Source: Pararhizobium gei
GTDB lineage: Bacteria; Pseudomonadota; Alphaproteobacteria; Rhizobiales; Rhizobiaceae
Reading direction: 5' to 3'
Length of the DNA stretch: 64,000 nucleotides
NCBI RefSeq assembly: GCF_029223885.1
Contig: NZ_CP119409.1
Location: 894,001 to 958,000 of the forward strand
A program made the position numbers and the translations under genes. The notes beneath the pieces are model-generated. The model saw only the letters and a program-made list of their open reading frames with translations. It ran no database searches and was not told the origin of the DNA. Below are positions 1 through 8,154 of the stretch, one piece after another. Numbering within the stretch: the stretch's first letter is position 1; every line of letters begins with the position of its first letter.

Positions 1-1
1 C

Positions 2-127
2 GATTCCCGCCGTTACCACTCTCTCGATGAAGTCAGGGCGGCGATCCGCAATCTGATGGTTTCGGCGAAGAATCGGCAGATGGAGTCCCGACAGCTGCCC
101 GATTCCAGCATATCGGCTGTTGCTTGA
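2..127 (+). CDS. C-terminal end of an unidentified protein (5' truncated by window edge)
   Basis: An open frame enters from the left edge and ends at TGA 125-127, giving a 41-residue tail that contains YHSLDEVRAAIRNLMVSA. It has an amphipathic helix-like character and alphaproteobacterial codon use. Too little is visible to name the family. It lies on the same strand as the regulator downstream, with a 147-bp gap between them. Confidence 0.45.
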   Translation, partial: DSRRYHSLDEVRAAIRNLMVSAKNRQMESRQLPDSSISAVA

Positions 128-274
128 TCTCAAATTCCCTGCACAACCGCAGTTTGGCCATCTTTTGACTAAATCGGTGTATTGGCCGGGCTTTTCCTGT
201 GGTATGCCGGGTGATGGATGGCAATCAGCAGGCAGGCGGCTTTGGCTGCCCGGCTGTGAACAGAGCGAACTGCG

Positions 275-739
275 ATGCTGACGAAAAAGGGAAAATACGG
301 ATTGAAGGCCTTGGTCGATCTCGCCAGGCTCGATCCGGGTGAAACAGCCTTCATTACGGAGATTGCGAGCCGCAACAACATTCCCAAAAAATTTCTCGAC
401 ACGATCCTGCTGGAGTTGAGAAACGCCGGCATCCTGCGCTCCAAGAAAGGGCCGGGCGGCGGATATTCGCTCTCGCGCCCGGCGTCGGAAATCCGGATCG
501 GTCATGTGGTCCGGACGCTGGATGGCCCTTTGGCGCCGATCCGGTGCGCAAGCCGGACTGCTTACGAGGTCTGCGACGACTGTCGCGATCCCGACACCTG
601 TGAGGTGCGCTTTTCCATGACGATCGTTCGCGACGCCGTTGCCGACATTCTCGACACGATGACGCTTGAAGACTTCGTCAACAATCCGGGAAATGCCGTG
701 GTGCGGGACGACGAGTTCGTGGAAAAACGGGCGAGCTGA
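275..739 (+). CDS. Rrf2-family transcriptional regulator
   Basis: This 154-residue protein has the Rrf2 plan: an N-terminal winged helix (residues 1-65, with the wing RSKKGPGGGYSLSRP) and a C-terminal dimerisation helix. Four cysteines at residues 91, 100, 103 and 109 fall in the region where IscR/NsrR-type members bind an Fe-S cluster, so redox, iron or NO sensing is possible but not shown. The start is the first in-frame ATG preceding the conserved MLTKKGKYGLKAL. No target gene is obvious; the downstream capsule gene kdsD is 111 bp away on the same strand and could be coincidental. Confidence 0.88.
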   Translation: MLTKKGKYGLKALVDLARLDPGETAFITEIASRNNIPKKFLDTILLELRNAGILRSKKGPGGGYSLSRPASEIRIGHVVRTLDGPLAPIRCASRTAYEVCDDCRDPDTCEVRFSMTIVRDAVADILDTMTLEDFVNNPGNAVVRDDEFVEKRAS

Positions 740-850
740 TCACTGCGTCGATCTGTGGAAATGCGGCGCAATCAATGCGCAACAGGTGCGCAATGATTGT
801 TCGATCCGACGACGGCTTCCGGTAATTCATAACTGATTTGGAGCGGCATT

Positions 851-1861
851 ATGGGTCTGAGGCAAATTTCTGGCAATACGCCGCAAGAGCGGCTGGTGCT
901 GGAGTCCATCGGACGTTCGCTTGTTACGGCCGCTGAAGGCATCAATGCGCTTGTTGCCCGTTTTGCGGAAGATCAGGAGCTTTCGCGCAGCCTGGTCGAT
1001 GCGGTTGAGCTGATTGCCAAGCGCAGCGGCCGCGTCGTGGTCTCCGGCATCGGCAAGAGCGGCCATATTGGCCGCAAGATTGCCGCGACCCTGGCGTCCA
1101 CCGGCACCTCCGCCTATTTCGTCCATCCGACGGAAGCCAGCCACGGCGATCTCGGCATGATCACATCGGATGATCTGCTGGTGCTTCTGTCCTGGTCGGG
1201 GGAGACGGTGGAGCTTGGCAATATGCTCACCTATGCCAAGCGTTTCAATGTTCCCGTCGTGTCGGTCACCTCCAATTCAGCCAGTCTTCTTGCCCGGCAT
1301 TCCGCGGTCGCCGTTACGCTGCCGAAGGTGCGGGAATGCTGCCCGCATGGCCTTGCCCCCACCACATCCGCGATGCTGCAGCTTGCCGTCGGCGATGCGC
1401 TGGCCATTGCATTGCTGGAGCGGCGTGGTTTCTCGGCTCAGGATTTCAAGATCTACCATCCCGGCGGCAAGCTCGGCTCGCAACTCCTTTTGGTCCAGGA
1501 ATTGGCCCATAGTGGCGAGGCGCTGCCTCTGCTGCCGCTCGGCAGCCCGATGGGGGAGGCCGTGATCCAGATGTCGTCCAAGGGGTTTGGCGTTGTTGGC
1601 ATTACCGACGACACCGGCAAGCTGGCAGGCGTCATCACCGACGGCGACCTTCGCCGCCATATGTCGAACGATCTTCTCCTCGAAACGGTAGACGCGGTCA
1701 TGTCGCATAATCCGCGTGTCATCCTGGGGACCGAACTCGCCAGCGCCGCCCTTGAGTTCATGCAGGCGCAGAAAGTCACGGTGCTTTTTCTGGTCGATGA
1801 AGCCGGTATCCCAAGCGGCATATTGCACATCCACGACCTGCTCCGGGCCGGCGTTGCCTAA
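851..1861 (+). CDS. kdsD: Arabinose-5-phosphate isomerase, KdsD/KpsF family
   Basis: The enzyme interconverts ribulose-5-phosphate and arabinose-5-phosphate, the first committed step to Kdo, in the cytoplasm. It has 336 residues, the normal family length. An N-terminal SIS sugar-isomerase domain (about 45-180) carries GIGKSGHIGRKIAATL and the HPTEASHGDLGMI signature, followed by a tandem CBS pair (about 210-330). Being followed by a KpsC-like gene and the rkp operon, it is probably the capsule-dedicated paralogue (KpsF) rather than the lipopolysaccharide one, but sequence alone does not separate the two. Confidence 0.9.
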   Translation: MGLRQISGNTPQERLVLESIGRSLVTAAEGINALVARFAEDQELSRSLVDAVELIAKRSGRVVVSGIGKSGHIGRKIAATLASTGTSAYFVHPTEASHGDLGMITSDDLLVLLSWSGETVELGNMLTYAKRFNVPVVSVTSNSASLLARHSAVAVTLPKVRECCPHGLAPTTSAMLQLAVGDALAIALLERRGFSAQDFKIYHPGGKLGSQLLLVQELAHSGEALPLLPLGSPMGEAVIQMSSKGFGVVGITDDTGKLAGVITDGDLRRHMSNDLLLETVDAVMSHNPRVILGTELASAALEFMQAQKVTVLFLVDEAGIPSGILHIHDLLRAGVA

Positions 1862-1916
1862 GCGGATCGGCGCCTCAGGGCCGAAGAGGAGGAGTTGGGT
1901 TTGCTGACTGCTCATC

Positions 1917-3218
1917 ATGTTTGAGGGTTCGGGGACGGGCCTGGGCGCTTCGACCGCGCCACGGCCCATCCAGACATTCGCGTTTCATATCCAGACCTGG
2001 AAACACGACATATTTCGCCGCTACTTCCCGGATCGTGATTTTACCTTCGTGCCCATGTATCTGGACGAGGCAGAATTCCGGAACCGCTGGACGTCCGTCA
2101 TCCTCCAGGCCAAAAAGCCGGAAATCTTCGTCTGGAGCCTGCGGGCGCCGGAGGGGCTTGCTGACTTCGCGGCCAGCCACGATATTCCGGTTTTTTTTAT
2201 CGAAGACGGCTTTATTCGCTCCCTTGAAGCCAGCGCTGGTCGATCGGCACCGCTGTCCCTGACGATCGACAGCAACACCGCCTATTTCGATTGCCGCACC
2301 CCGTCCGGCCTGGAGCAGCTTCTGTCGAGCTACGCCTTCGACGATGATCCGGAGCTTCTGGACCGTGCGGCGGGCGGTATCCGCTTTCTCCTCGAGACGG
2401 GCGTCAGCAAATATAACGGCAGTCCCGATATCGGAATCGATGCAATCTACGGTCCCAAGCTGAAACGGCGGGTTCTCGTGCTCGGTCAGGTCGAGGACGA
2501 TGCCTCGATCGCGTTCGGATGCGACCGGACGGTGACGAACAACGATCTCGTGCGTCTGGCTGCCAGCGAGAATCCCGACGCGCAGATCATCTACAAGCCG
2601 CATCCGGATATTCTGAACCGGGTCCGGCTGGCGCAGTCCGACCCTGCGGATGTCCGCCATCTCTGCCAGATACTCGACAAACCGATGTCCATGGCGACGT
2701 CTTTCAAGACGATCGACCACGTCTACACGATCACATCGCTTGCAGGATTCGAAGCCCTGTTGCGCGGACTGAAAGTGACCGTTTACGGATGTCCTTTCTA
2801 CGCAGGATGGGGCTTGACGGACGATCGTCAGCCCAATCCGCGACGCGGCCGGCAGCTTTCGCTCGCCGCCGTCTTTGCCGGCGCCTATCTCCTCTATCCC
2901 CGCTATTTCGACCCGAAGACGGGTCAGGCAGCCTCCTTCGAGGAGACGGTGCAGCGGATCCGACGGCACCTCGATTCCGGCTCTGCCATCGCCGACCAAC
3001 CCGTGTCGCCTCCGGCCGCGCCATCCTGGCGACCCTGGGGTGCTTATGGACTGCTTGGCTGGAGGCACCTGTTGACGCCCTTTGTCGCGGCCATCGTCGC
3101 CCGCATCGGCCATCCGCGCGATGCACAGGTCTACCGCGAGGATCCCGTGCGGTTCTTCCGGGAGATGCCGAACCGGAAATTCAGGTTCATTGGGAAGCTT
3201 CTTTACCCGTTTGACTAG
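1917..3218 (+). CDS. KpsC-like capsule polysaccharide Kdo transferase/export protein
   Basis: A 433-residue protein of the Capsule_synth (KpsC/KpsS, LipA/LipB) family, which adds beta-Kdo residues to the phospholipid linker of group 2 capsules on the cytoplasmic face of the membrane. Visible family motifs are FFIEDGFIRS near the N-terminus, a central IIYKPHPD and the C-terminal GCPFYAGWGLTDDR. E. coli KpsC has two such modules (about 670 residues); only one is present here. It lies 55 bp after kdsD. Its TAG stop (3216-3218) is the exact insertion point of the IS element, and the stop would be TAG with or without the IS. Confidence 0.8.
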   Translation: MFEGSGTGLGASTAPRPIQTFAFHIQTWKHDIFRRYFPDRDFTFVPMYLDEAEFRNRWTSVILQAKKPEIFVWSLRAPEGLADFAASHDIPVFFIEDGFIRSLEASAGRSAPLSLTIDSNTAYFDCRTPSGLEQLLSSYAFDDDPELLDRAAGGIRFLLETGVSKYNGSPDIGIDAIYGPKLKRRVLVLGQVEDDASIAFGCDRTVTNNDLVRLAASENPDAQIIYKPHPDILNRVRLAQSDPADVRHLCQILDKPMSMATSFKTIDHVYTITSLAGFEALLRGLKVTVYGCPFYAGWGLTDDRQPNPRRGRQLSLAAVFAGAYLLYPRYFDPKTGQAASFEETVQRIRRHLDSGSAIADQPVSPPAAPSWRPWGAYGLLGWRHLLTPFVAAIVARIGHPRDAQVYREDPVRFFREMPNRKFRFIGKLLYPFD

Positions 3219-3233
3219 AGCGGCACCCGATCT
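3218..3233 (+). repeat. IS630 left inverted repeat
   Basis: Starts GAGCGG directly after the target TA and pairs with 4251-4266. Confidence 0.8.
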
Positions 3234-3291
3234 GACTGAATCGCGCCGGCTATTCAAATCGTGATTTGTCTGATTCAAAAGGAGCCGCCGG

Positions 3292-4253
3292 ATGGAGGCG
3301 GCGGATATGTCGAAGGCTTTATCGATGGATTTGCGGGTGCGTGCTCTTGCTGCGGTTTCGCAGGGCCTGTCGCATCGGGCGGCGGCTGAACGTTTTGAGG
3401 GGAGCGCCGCCAGCATCAGCCGCTGGCGCAAGCTTGAGCGTGACCAAGGCGATGCCCGGCCTCGTGCCCTGGGCGGAGATCGGCGCTCCGCCCGCATCGA
3501 TGCGCATATGAATGCCATCCTCGAAGCCTTGGGGCCGCACAAGGATGCGACCATCGAAGAGGTGCGGCGTAGCCTTGCCGAACAAGGACTGTTCTTCGGC
3601 TTCGGCACGATCCAGCGTTTCTTTGCCCGTCACACCATCACGCGTAAAAAAAGAGCGCGCACGCCTCGGAGCAAGACCGTCCCGACATCCTGAAGCGGCG
3701 GCAGGAATGGTTCGATGGCCAGATCGACCTCGACCCCGCGCGCCTCGTCTTCATCGGAGAGACCTGGGCTTCGACAAACATGGCGCGACGCCATGGCCGA
3801 TGTGCAAGAGGCGAGCGCCTGCGCATCAGCGTTCCTCATGGTCATTGGAAAACCACAACCTTCATCGGAGCGCTGACGTTACGCGGCTTCATTGCGCCTT
3901 TCGTCATCGACAGACCGGTCAACCGCATCATTTTCGAAACATATGTCGAGAAGGTATTGCTGCCCGAGCTTCGGCCCGGTGACATCATCGTCATGGACAA
4001 CCTGTCCAGCCACAAGGGGCCAAGGGTGCGGGAAATGATCGAGAGCGTCGGCGCGAGGCTCGAATACCTCCCGCCATACAGTCCGGATTTCAATCCCATC
4101 GAAAACGCGTTCTCAAAACTCAAGGCTCTGCTACGCAAGGCAGCCAAGCGATCCATCGGCGGCCTCTGGACAACCATCGGCCAATTGCTCAACCTTTTCA
4201 CCCCAAACGAATGCCAGAACTATTTCGCCGCCGCTGGATACGATGCAACATGA
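3292..4253 (+). pseudogene. IS630-family transposase, two frames, first catalytic Asp replaced
   Basis: The first frame (3292-3693) holds the N-terminal helix-turn-helix (LSHRAAAERFEGSAASISRW). The second (from about 3651, ending 4253) holds the DDE domain with VMDNLSSHKG and YSPDFNPIENAFSKLK. They join by a -1 shift at a run of seven A (3646-3652), a plausible programmed slippage site in this family. After the join the first acidic motif reads VFIGETW where the family normally has FIDETW, so the first catalytic aspartate is glycine. The copy is therefore probably catalytically dead even if frameshifting works. The start could also be the ATG at 3307. Confidence 0.85.
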
Positions 4254-4266
4254 TCGGATTCCGCTC
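4251..4266 (-). repeat. IS630 right inverted repeat
   Basis: Its reverse complement starts GAGCGGAATCCGATC and lies immediately before the second TA. Confidence 0.8.
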
Positions 4267-4272
4267 TAGCCG

Positions 4273-5661
4273 TCACCTTTCCGACATGCGGGCCGGTGCA
4301 ATCTTTTCGGGGCGCCGGCGCGGCGGCGGATCGACGAAGGCGCCGGGCTGATTGACGGAACGATTGTGAAGCCGCTCGGCAATTGCAAGCGCGCCGGCAT
4401 CGGTGCCTTTCTTCGAATAGAAATTGCCCCGCACCTGAATGGTGGCGGCGAGCAGGCGAAAGAAGGCCGTGCGCGTAGGCTCCTGTGGTGGCGCAGGCGC
4501 CGCCCAAAAATTCTCCAGGGCAGACTGATCGCTCAGGCCGGCAATGTCGAACACCGCGGCTCCAAGCACTTTCACAGGCGTACCAATCTGGAGCGCATGA
4601 AGCCCAGCCGTGGAATTGACGGTGACGAGGCCGAGCGCTTTTGCCGAAAGCGCGTTCAGGTCGCCGCCGTCGAGAAAATCGACGCGATCCCCGATCTGAA
4701 GTTCCGTCGAAAGCCGGGCAATATGACCCTCCCAATCTATCAGTCCGTTGTCCAGCGGGTGAACCTTTACGACCAGATGAGTGTCGGCATCTGCGTGGCA
4801 GGCAAAAGACCGGAGGATGTGCTCGATCGCCTGATGCTGTCCGTTGTAAGGAGAATGCGATCGCAGCTGGTAATCCGTCTGCAGCTGCAGTGGATAGACG
4901 AAAAAACGTGTTTTGCGATCGATAAGACGCGTGATCAGCGCACTCGCCTTGCGCGCGTTGCGCCCGCTTCCGGCGAGACGCCGCAGCCAGCCGGCATATT
5001 CGGCGAGCGGATGAAACAGCGCATGGCGGCGATAATGCGGAAAGAGGAACCACAAGAAGACGTTTGGCAGATTGTAGAGAAGATCATAGCCTGCATCCGC
5101 GACGAAACTCTGCGTATGGCGCCGTGTCCAGTCGGGCTCCGGCAGGTCTTGGGCGGCATCGATGATCTGCTGCGGATCGGCTGGAAAATTGGAATTGGAG
5201 GACATGCCGTTTCGTTCCAGGGTCAACCAGTCCGGCCGCAGATAGCCCATTTCGATGACCGAAACCTCGATCCTGCGCGCCTTTGCAGCCGCAAGCGCAA
5301 GCTGGTGATACGGCCTCTCCTCGCCAAGCAGGACGAGGTCCGTCACACCATGACCGTCCATGAAGGTCGCGACGTAATTCTGCCATTCGAGCCCGCCGCG
5401 GCCGCGGTAGTTATGGCCACCCCGCCGCCGCCAGAAAATCTGGTCGCCGGCATTCAGGTTGATTCTCAGACAGCGGTGACCGCGGGTTTCCAGATCGGCT
5501 GCAATCTTGCAGAAGAGGGGAGACGATGGCCCTTCCAGGAACAGAAACACCCGAGGCTGCAGCCCTGTATTCGCAGCATTGTCGGTAGCCGGCGCCGCCA
5601 CTATTGCAACGTGTCCTTCTGCAAATTCGCGTGTTTCAGCAAGGATTCCAGAAGTTTCCAC
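4273..5661 (-). CDS. rkpJ: RkpJ, KpsS/LipB-like capsule protein
   Basis: This 462-residue protein belongs to the KpsS-type Capsule_synth family and occupies the last place in the rkpA-G-H-I-J order known from Sinorhizobium meliloti. Recognisable parts are the N-terminal RVFLFLEGPSSPLFCKIA, then VVKVHPLDNGLIDW, and VTVNSTAGLHALQIGTPV, the nucleotide-sugar-binding pattern of this family. Likely role: Kdo transfer to the lipid acceptor or export of K-antigen capsule on the cytoplasmic side. The chosen start overlaps the end of rkpI by 61 bp; a later start is possible but no better one is evident. Confidence 0.82.
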   Translation of the reverse strand: METSGILAETREFAEGHVAIVAAPATDNAANTGLQPRVFLFLEGPSSPLFCKIAADLETRGHRCLRINLNAGDQIFWRRRGGHNYRGRGGLEWQNYVATFMDGHGVTDLVLLGEERPYHQLALAAAKARRIEVSVIEMGYLRPDWLTLERNGMSSNSNFPADPQQIIDAAQDLPEPDWTRRHTQSFVADAGYDLLYNLPNVFLWFLFPHYRRHALFHPLAEYAGWLRRLAGSGRNARKASALITRLIDRKTRFFVYPLQLQTDYQLRSHSPYNGQHQAIEHILRSFACHADADTHLVVKVHPLDNGLIDWEGHIARLSTELQIGDRVDFLDGGDLNALSAKALGLVTVNSTAGLHALQIGTPVKVLGAAVFDIAGLSDQSALENFWAAPAPPQEPTRTAFFRLLAATIQVRGNFYSKKGTDAGALAIAERLHNRSVNQPGAFVDPPPRRRPEKIAPARMSER

Positions 5662-7226
5662 GGCGCCTCGTTGCGGGGAAAGGTCGGCCCATGCTGGGCT
5701 GTTCTGGCCGCGCCCAGCGGTACGATGAAATAATCGGTGCGAGGGTCAGGGAAGGGGTCGGCAAAGGATTTCAGAAGCGGCGCATGATCGCCGTAGAAGA
5801 CCAGCCAAACCGGCCGGTCGAGCCTGTCCAGATGATCGACCAATCGGCCCAAGGCTTTGTCGGATTGCTGGAGAATATCGAGATAGATTTTGACAGGGTC
5901 CGTCAGCCCCTTTACCCGATCCGGCTCCCAGGGGCCGTGATTGGCCATGGATGCCACGAAGAGAAAGCTGCCCTTTGCATCGGACTGATCTTCGATGTCG
6001 TCAAGAACACGCTGAACGAGGGCGGCATCCGAAACATAGGGTCCGTCGCGCACCGGATCATGATCGAAATCTTCCAGCATCGTCATTTTCTGAAAGCCGA
6101 GCTGCGGCATGGCTTTGTGGCGGAGAAAGAAAGTCCGGGCGTAGGGATGGATGAAATGCGTCGTCCATCCGGCATTCTTCAGCTTCGTCGGCCACACGAC
6201 GTCCGTGTAGTGACTTGCGCGCAGATAAGGGTAGCTCGCATCGACATGCAGGTCGTCCGGCACCAGCCCGCTGAGAACCGCAAACTCGGTGCGAAGCGTG
6301 TACCCGCCTTCAAAGACGGTCGCCAGGCGCCCCCATTGAGCAGCAAGCTTCTGCAGCCGGTCGATCGTTGGCAGTTTGATTTCGCTGACGCCGCAATGGC
6401 GCATGTCGATGAAGGATTCGGATTGCCAGACAATGACAAGCGGCGCCTTGTTGTCCGCATCGTGACCGATCAGATCCTGTACCGCGGACAGGAAAAGGCC
6501 GGAAAGTTCGGCAATGATCTGTTCGCGGCGACGTCCGAGCCAGATGATGAAATGAAAGACCACGGATCCAAATGTGCCAAACCTGATGGTGCTGATCTTG
6601 ACGTTCGGCTTGCCGACCAGGCGCTGGACCATATCCGCGACAGGACGGTTCACAGGACCGTAAAACAACAGGAACCAAGGCACCTCCGCAGCCATCAGCA
6701 GCAGGACGATCCAGCCCAGGCGGTTGCTGGAGGGAAGGAGATGCGGTTCGAAATACATATAGAGCGCAGATGCGCCGAACACGTACAGAAACGATGCGCT
6801 CCAGAAAACGATATTCAGCGAGTTCGCATAGAAAATTGTCTTGTATTTGAACACGTCCGCGACCAAGGCAATGTCGGAAAAGACCAGTGGTTCGCGGATA
6901 AAGCGAAATTTCGCGCGTGATATGCCCGTGAAGATGACGAAGAGGCTGATCGTGGCAGAAGCGGCATAGAAGGGACGCCACGAGATCGCGAAAAATCCCG
7001 TAAAGACAAGCGCGATAATCGGCAGCCGAGCCAAGGCATCGGTGGTCGCTGCAGCCCAGGTAAAGGGCGGGGCGTGCCGTCGGCGCTCACGCGCCGGCAG
7101 GGCAAACCGGTCGCTGAACAGCACGACGGCGCAGGCCAGGACATAGCATAGAAAGGTCAGCGTCAGCGGATGTTCATGCATATGGAAAGACGTGAACGCC
7201 AAACCGACACCTTCAAAATTCATCAT
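5601..7226 (-). CDS. rkpI: RkpI, membrane LTA-synthase/sulfatase-superfamily protein
   Basis: 541 residues: about five membrane segments in the first 210 residues, then an extracytoplasmic alkaline-phosphatase-fold domain. Family motifs seen are IVWQSESFID (metal-binding Glu), GGYTLRTEF with the candidate Thr nucleophile near residue 310, SMANHGPW and YGDHAP. Relatives transfer phosphoglycerol or phosphoethanolamine from phospholipid to a glycolipid or polymer outside the inner membrane. In the rkp operon the acceptor is presumably capsule or its lipid anchor; the donor is unknown. It follows rkpH after an 81-bp gap. Confidence 0.82.
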   Translation of the reverse strand: MMNFEGVGLAFTSFHMHEHPLTLTFLCYVLACAVVLFSDRFALPARERRRHAPPFTWAAATTDALARLPIIALVFTGFFAISWRPFYAASATISLFVIFTGISRAKFRFIREPLVFSDIALVADVFKYKTIFYANSLNIVFWSASFLYVFGASALYMYFEPHLLPSSNRLGWIVLLLMAAEVPWFLLFYGPVNRPVADMVQRLVGKPNVKISTIRFGTFGSVVFHFIIWLGRRREQIIAELSGLFLSAVQDLIGHDADNKAPLVIVWQSESFIDMRHCGVSEIKLPTIDRLQKLAAQWGRLATVFEGGYTLRTEFAVLSGLVPDDLHVDASYPYLRASHYTDVVWPTKLKNAGWTTHFIHPYARTFFLRHKAMPQLGFQKMTMLEDFDHDPVRDGPYVSDAALVQRVLDDIEDQSDAKGSFLFVASMANHGPWEPDRVKGLTDPVKIYLDILQQSDKALGRLVDHLDRLDRPVWLVFYGDHAPLLKSFADPFPDPRTDYFIVPLGAARTAQHGPTFPRNEAPWKLLESLLKHANLQKDTLQ

Positions 7227-7307
7227 TTGCCGCCAGTTTTGTTCAGGCGCCGCCGAACGACCGACACTTAGATCCTAATTTGGCGCGACACAAGCAGTCT
7301 GATCCGT

Positions 7308-8135
7308 CTAAGGGCGGTTGATCCGCGCTATAGCACGGTCGAACCACAAGTTGAGCATGGGTTTGGCAACAGAACCGAAGCGCCCGAGCAACCAAAGCGT
7401 CAGATCAAAAAAGGTCTCGAAGCGGCCTTTGTCGATCGCGTCAACAATGCGTTCGGCAAGTTTGGCCGCAGGCCAAGGGGCAACGCTGCCCATCACCACG
7501 GCTGCCTCACGCGGACGCGTTTCCAATTCGCGCGTGAACTGCGGTGTTTCGGTATCCGGGGGGAAGCAGATGCCGATCTTGACGCCGCTGGGCTTGGCTT
7601 CGGAGCGCAAAGCCTCTGCAAAGCCATGCAGTGCAAATTTCGAGGCGCAATAAGCGGTATAGCCGTAAATGCCGATCAGTCCTGCTCCGGAGGAAACCAG
7701 CATGATCCGTCCCGAACGCCGCGCTTTCATCGCCGGGTAAACCGCGCGTACGGCGTGAACAGCGCCAAACAGGTTGGTTTGCAACTGCCGGTCGAAGTCG
7801 TCCACGGATATGGTTTCGAACGGGCCGGGCTCGACCACCCCGGCGCAGGCGATCAGAATGGTGCAAGGGCCAAACCGATCTTCGCAACGGCGCACGGTGT
7901 CTTCCGTCTCAGTCCTGTCTGCAACATCGACGCTTTCAATGTGAATCGTCGAAACGTCGCATTTTTTGCCAAGAAGCGCCTGTGCCGATTCGAGAGCTGC
8001 GAGGTTCCTGGCCAACAGCGAAATATGCGCGCCACGGGATGCGTAGATGCCAGCGATTGCCAGTCCTATGCCGCTGGATCCGCCTGTGATGATCACATGG
8101 GTCATTGGTCGGGCACGCGTTCGGGACAGGAGCAT
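7308..8135 (-). CDS. rkpH: RkpH, short-chain dehydrogenase/reductase (3-ketosphinganine-reductase-like)
   Basis: A 275-residue classical SDR: the NAD(P) loop TGGSSGIGLAIA, then CAGVVEPGPF (the NNAG equivalent), the catalytic Ser in MLVSSGAG and the YTAYCASK Tyr/Lys pair. The N-terminal hydrophobic ILLALLARNL-type strand order and the C-terminal segment LTLWLLGRFG resemble 3-ketodihydrosphingosine reductases more than FabG. It lies 19 bp after rkpG, whose product would make a 3-keto amine substrate. The ATG at 8105 (protein start MTHVIITGG) is an equally plausible start and fits the usual family N-terminus better. Confidence 0.85.
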   Translation of the reverse strand: MLLSRTRARPMTHVIITGGSSGIGLAIAGIYASRGAHISLLARNLAALESAQALLGKKCDVSTIHIESVDVADRTETEDTVRRCEDRFGPCTILIACAGVVEPGPFETISVDDFDRQLQTNLFGAVHAVRAVYPAMKARRSGRIMLVSSGAGLIGIYGYTAYCASKFALHGFAEALRSEAKPSGVKIGICFPPDTETPQFTRELETRPREAAVVMGSVAPWPAAKLAERIVDAIDKGRFETFFDLTLWLLGRFGSVAKPMLNLWFDRAIARINRP

Positions 8136-8154
8136 CCATGATCCCGGCGCACTG

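Larger units (their letters stand above)
3218..4266 (+). mobile_element. IS630-family insertion sequence (1049 bp)
   Basis: The element is bounded by TA at 3216-3217 and TA at 4267-4268, the TA target duplication typical of IS630/Tc1-mariner elements. The ends match as imperfect inverted repeats: GAGCGGCACCCGATC on the left against GAGCGGAATCCGATC on the right, 13 of 15 identical. The body encodes one transposase split over two frames. It sits between two convergent genes whose stop codons were originally only 3 bp apart. Confidence 0.92.

Noticed and set aside
1875..3608. A 577-codon minus-strand frame over the KpsC-like gene and the IS
   Set aside because: It would span an IS end and opposes two well-supported genes; composition is that of a reverse shadow.
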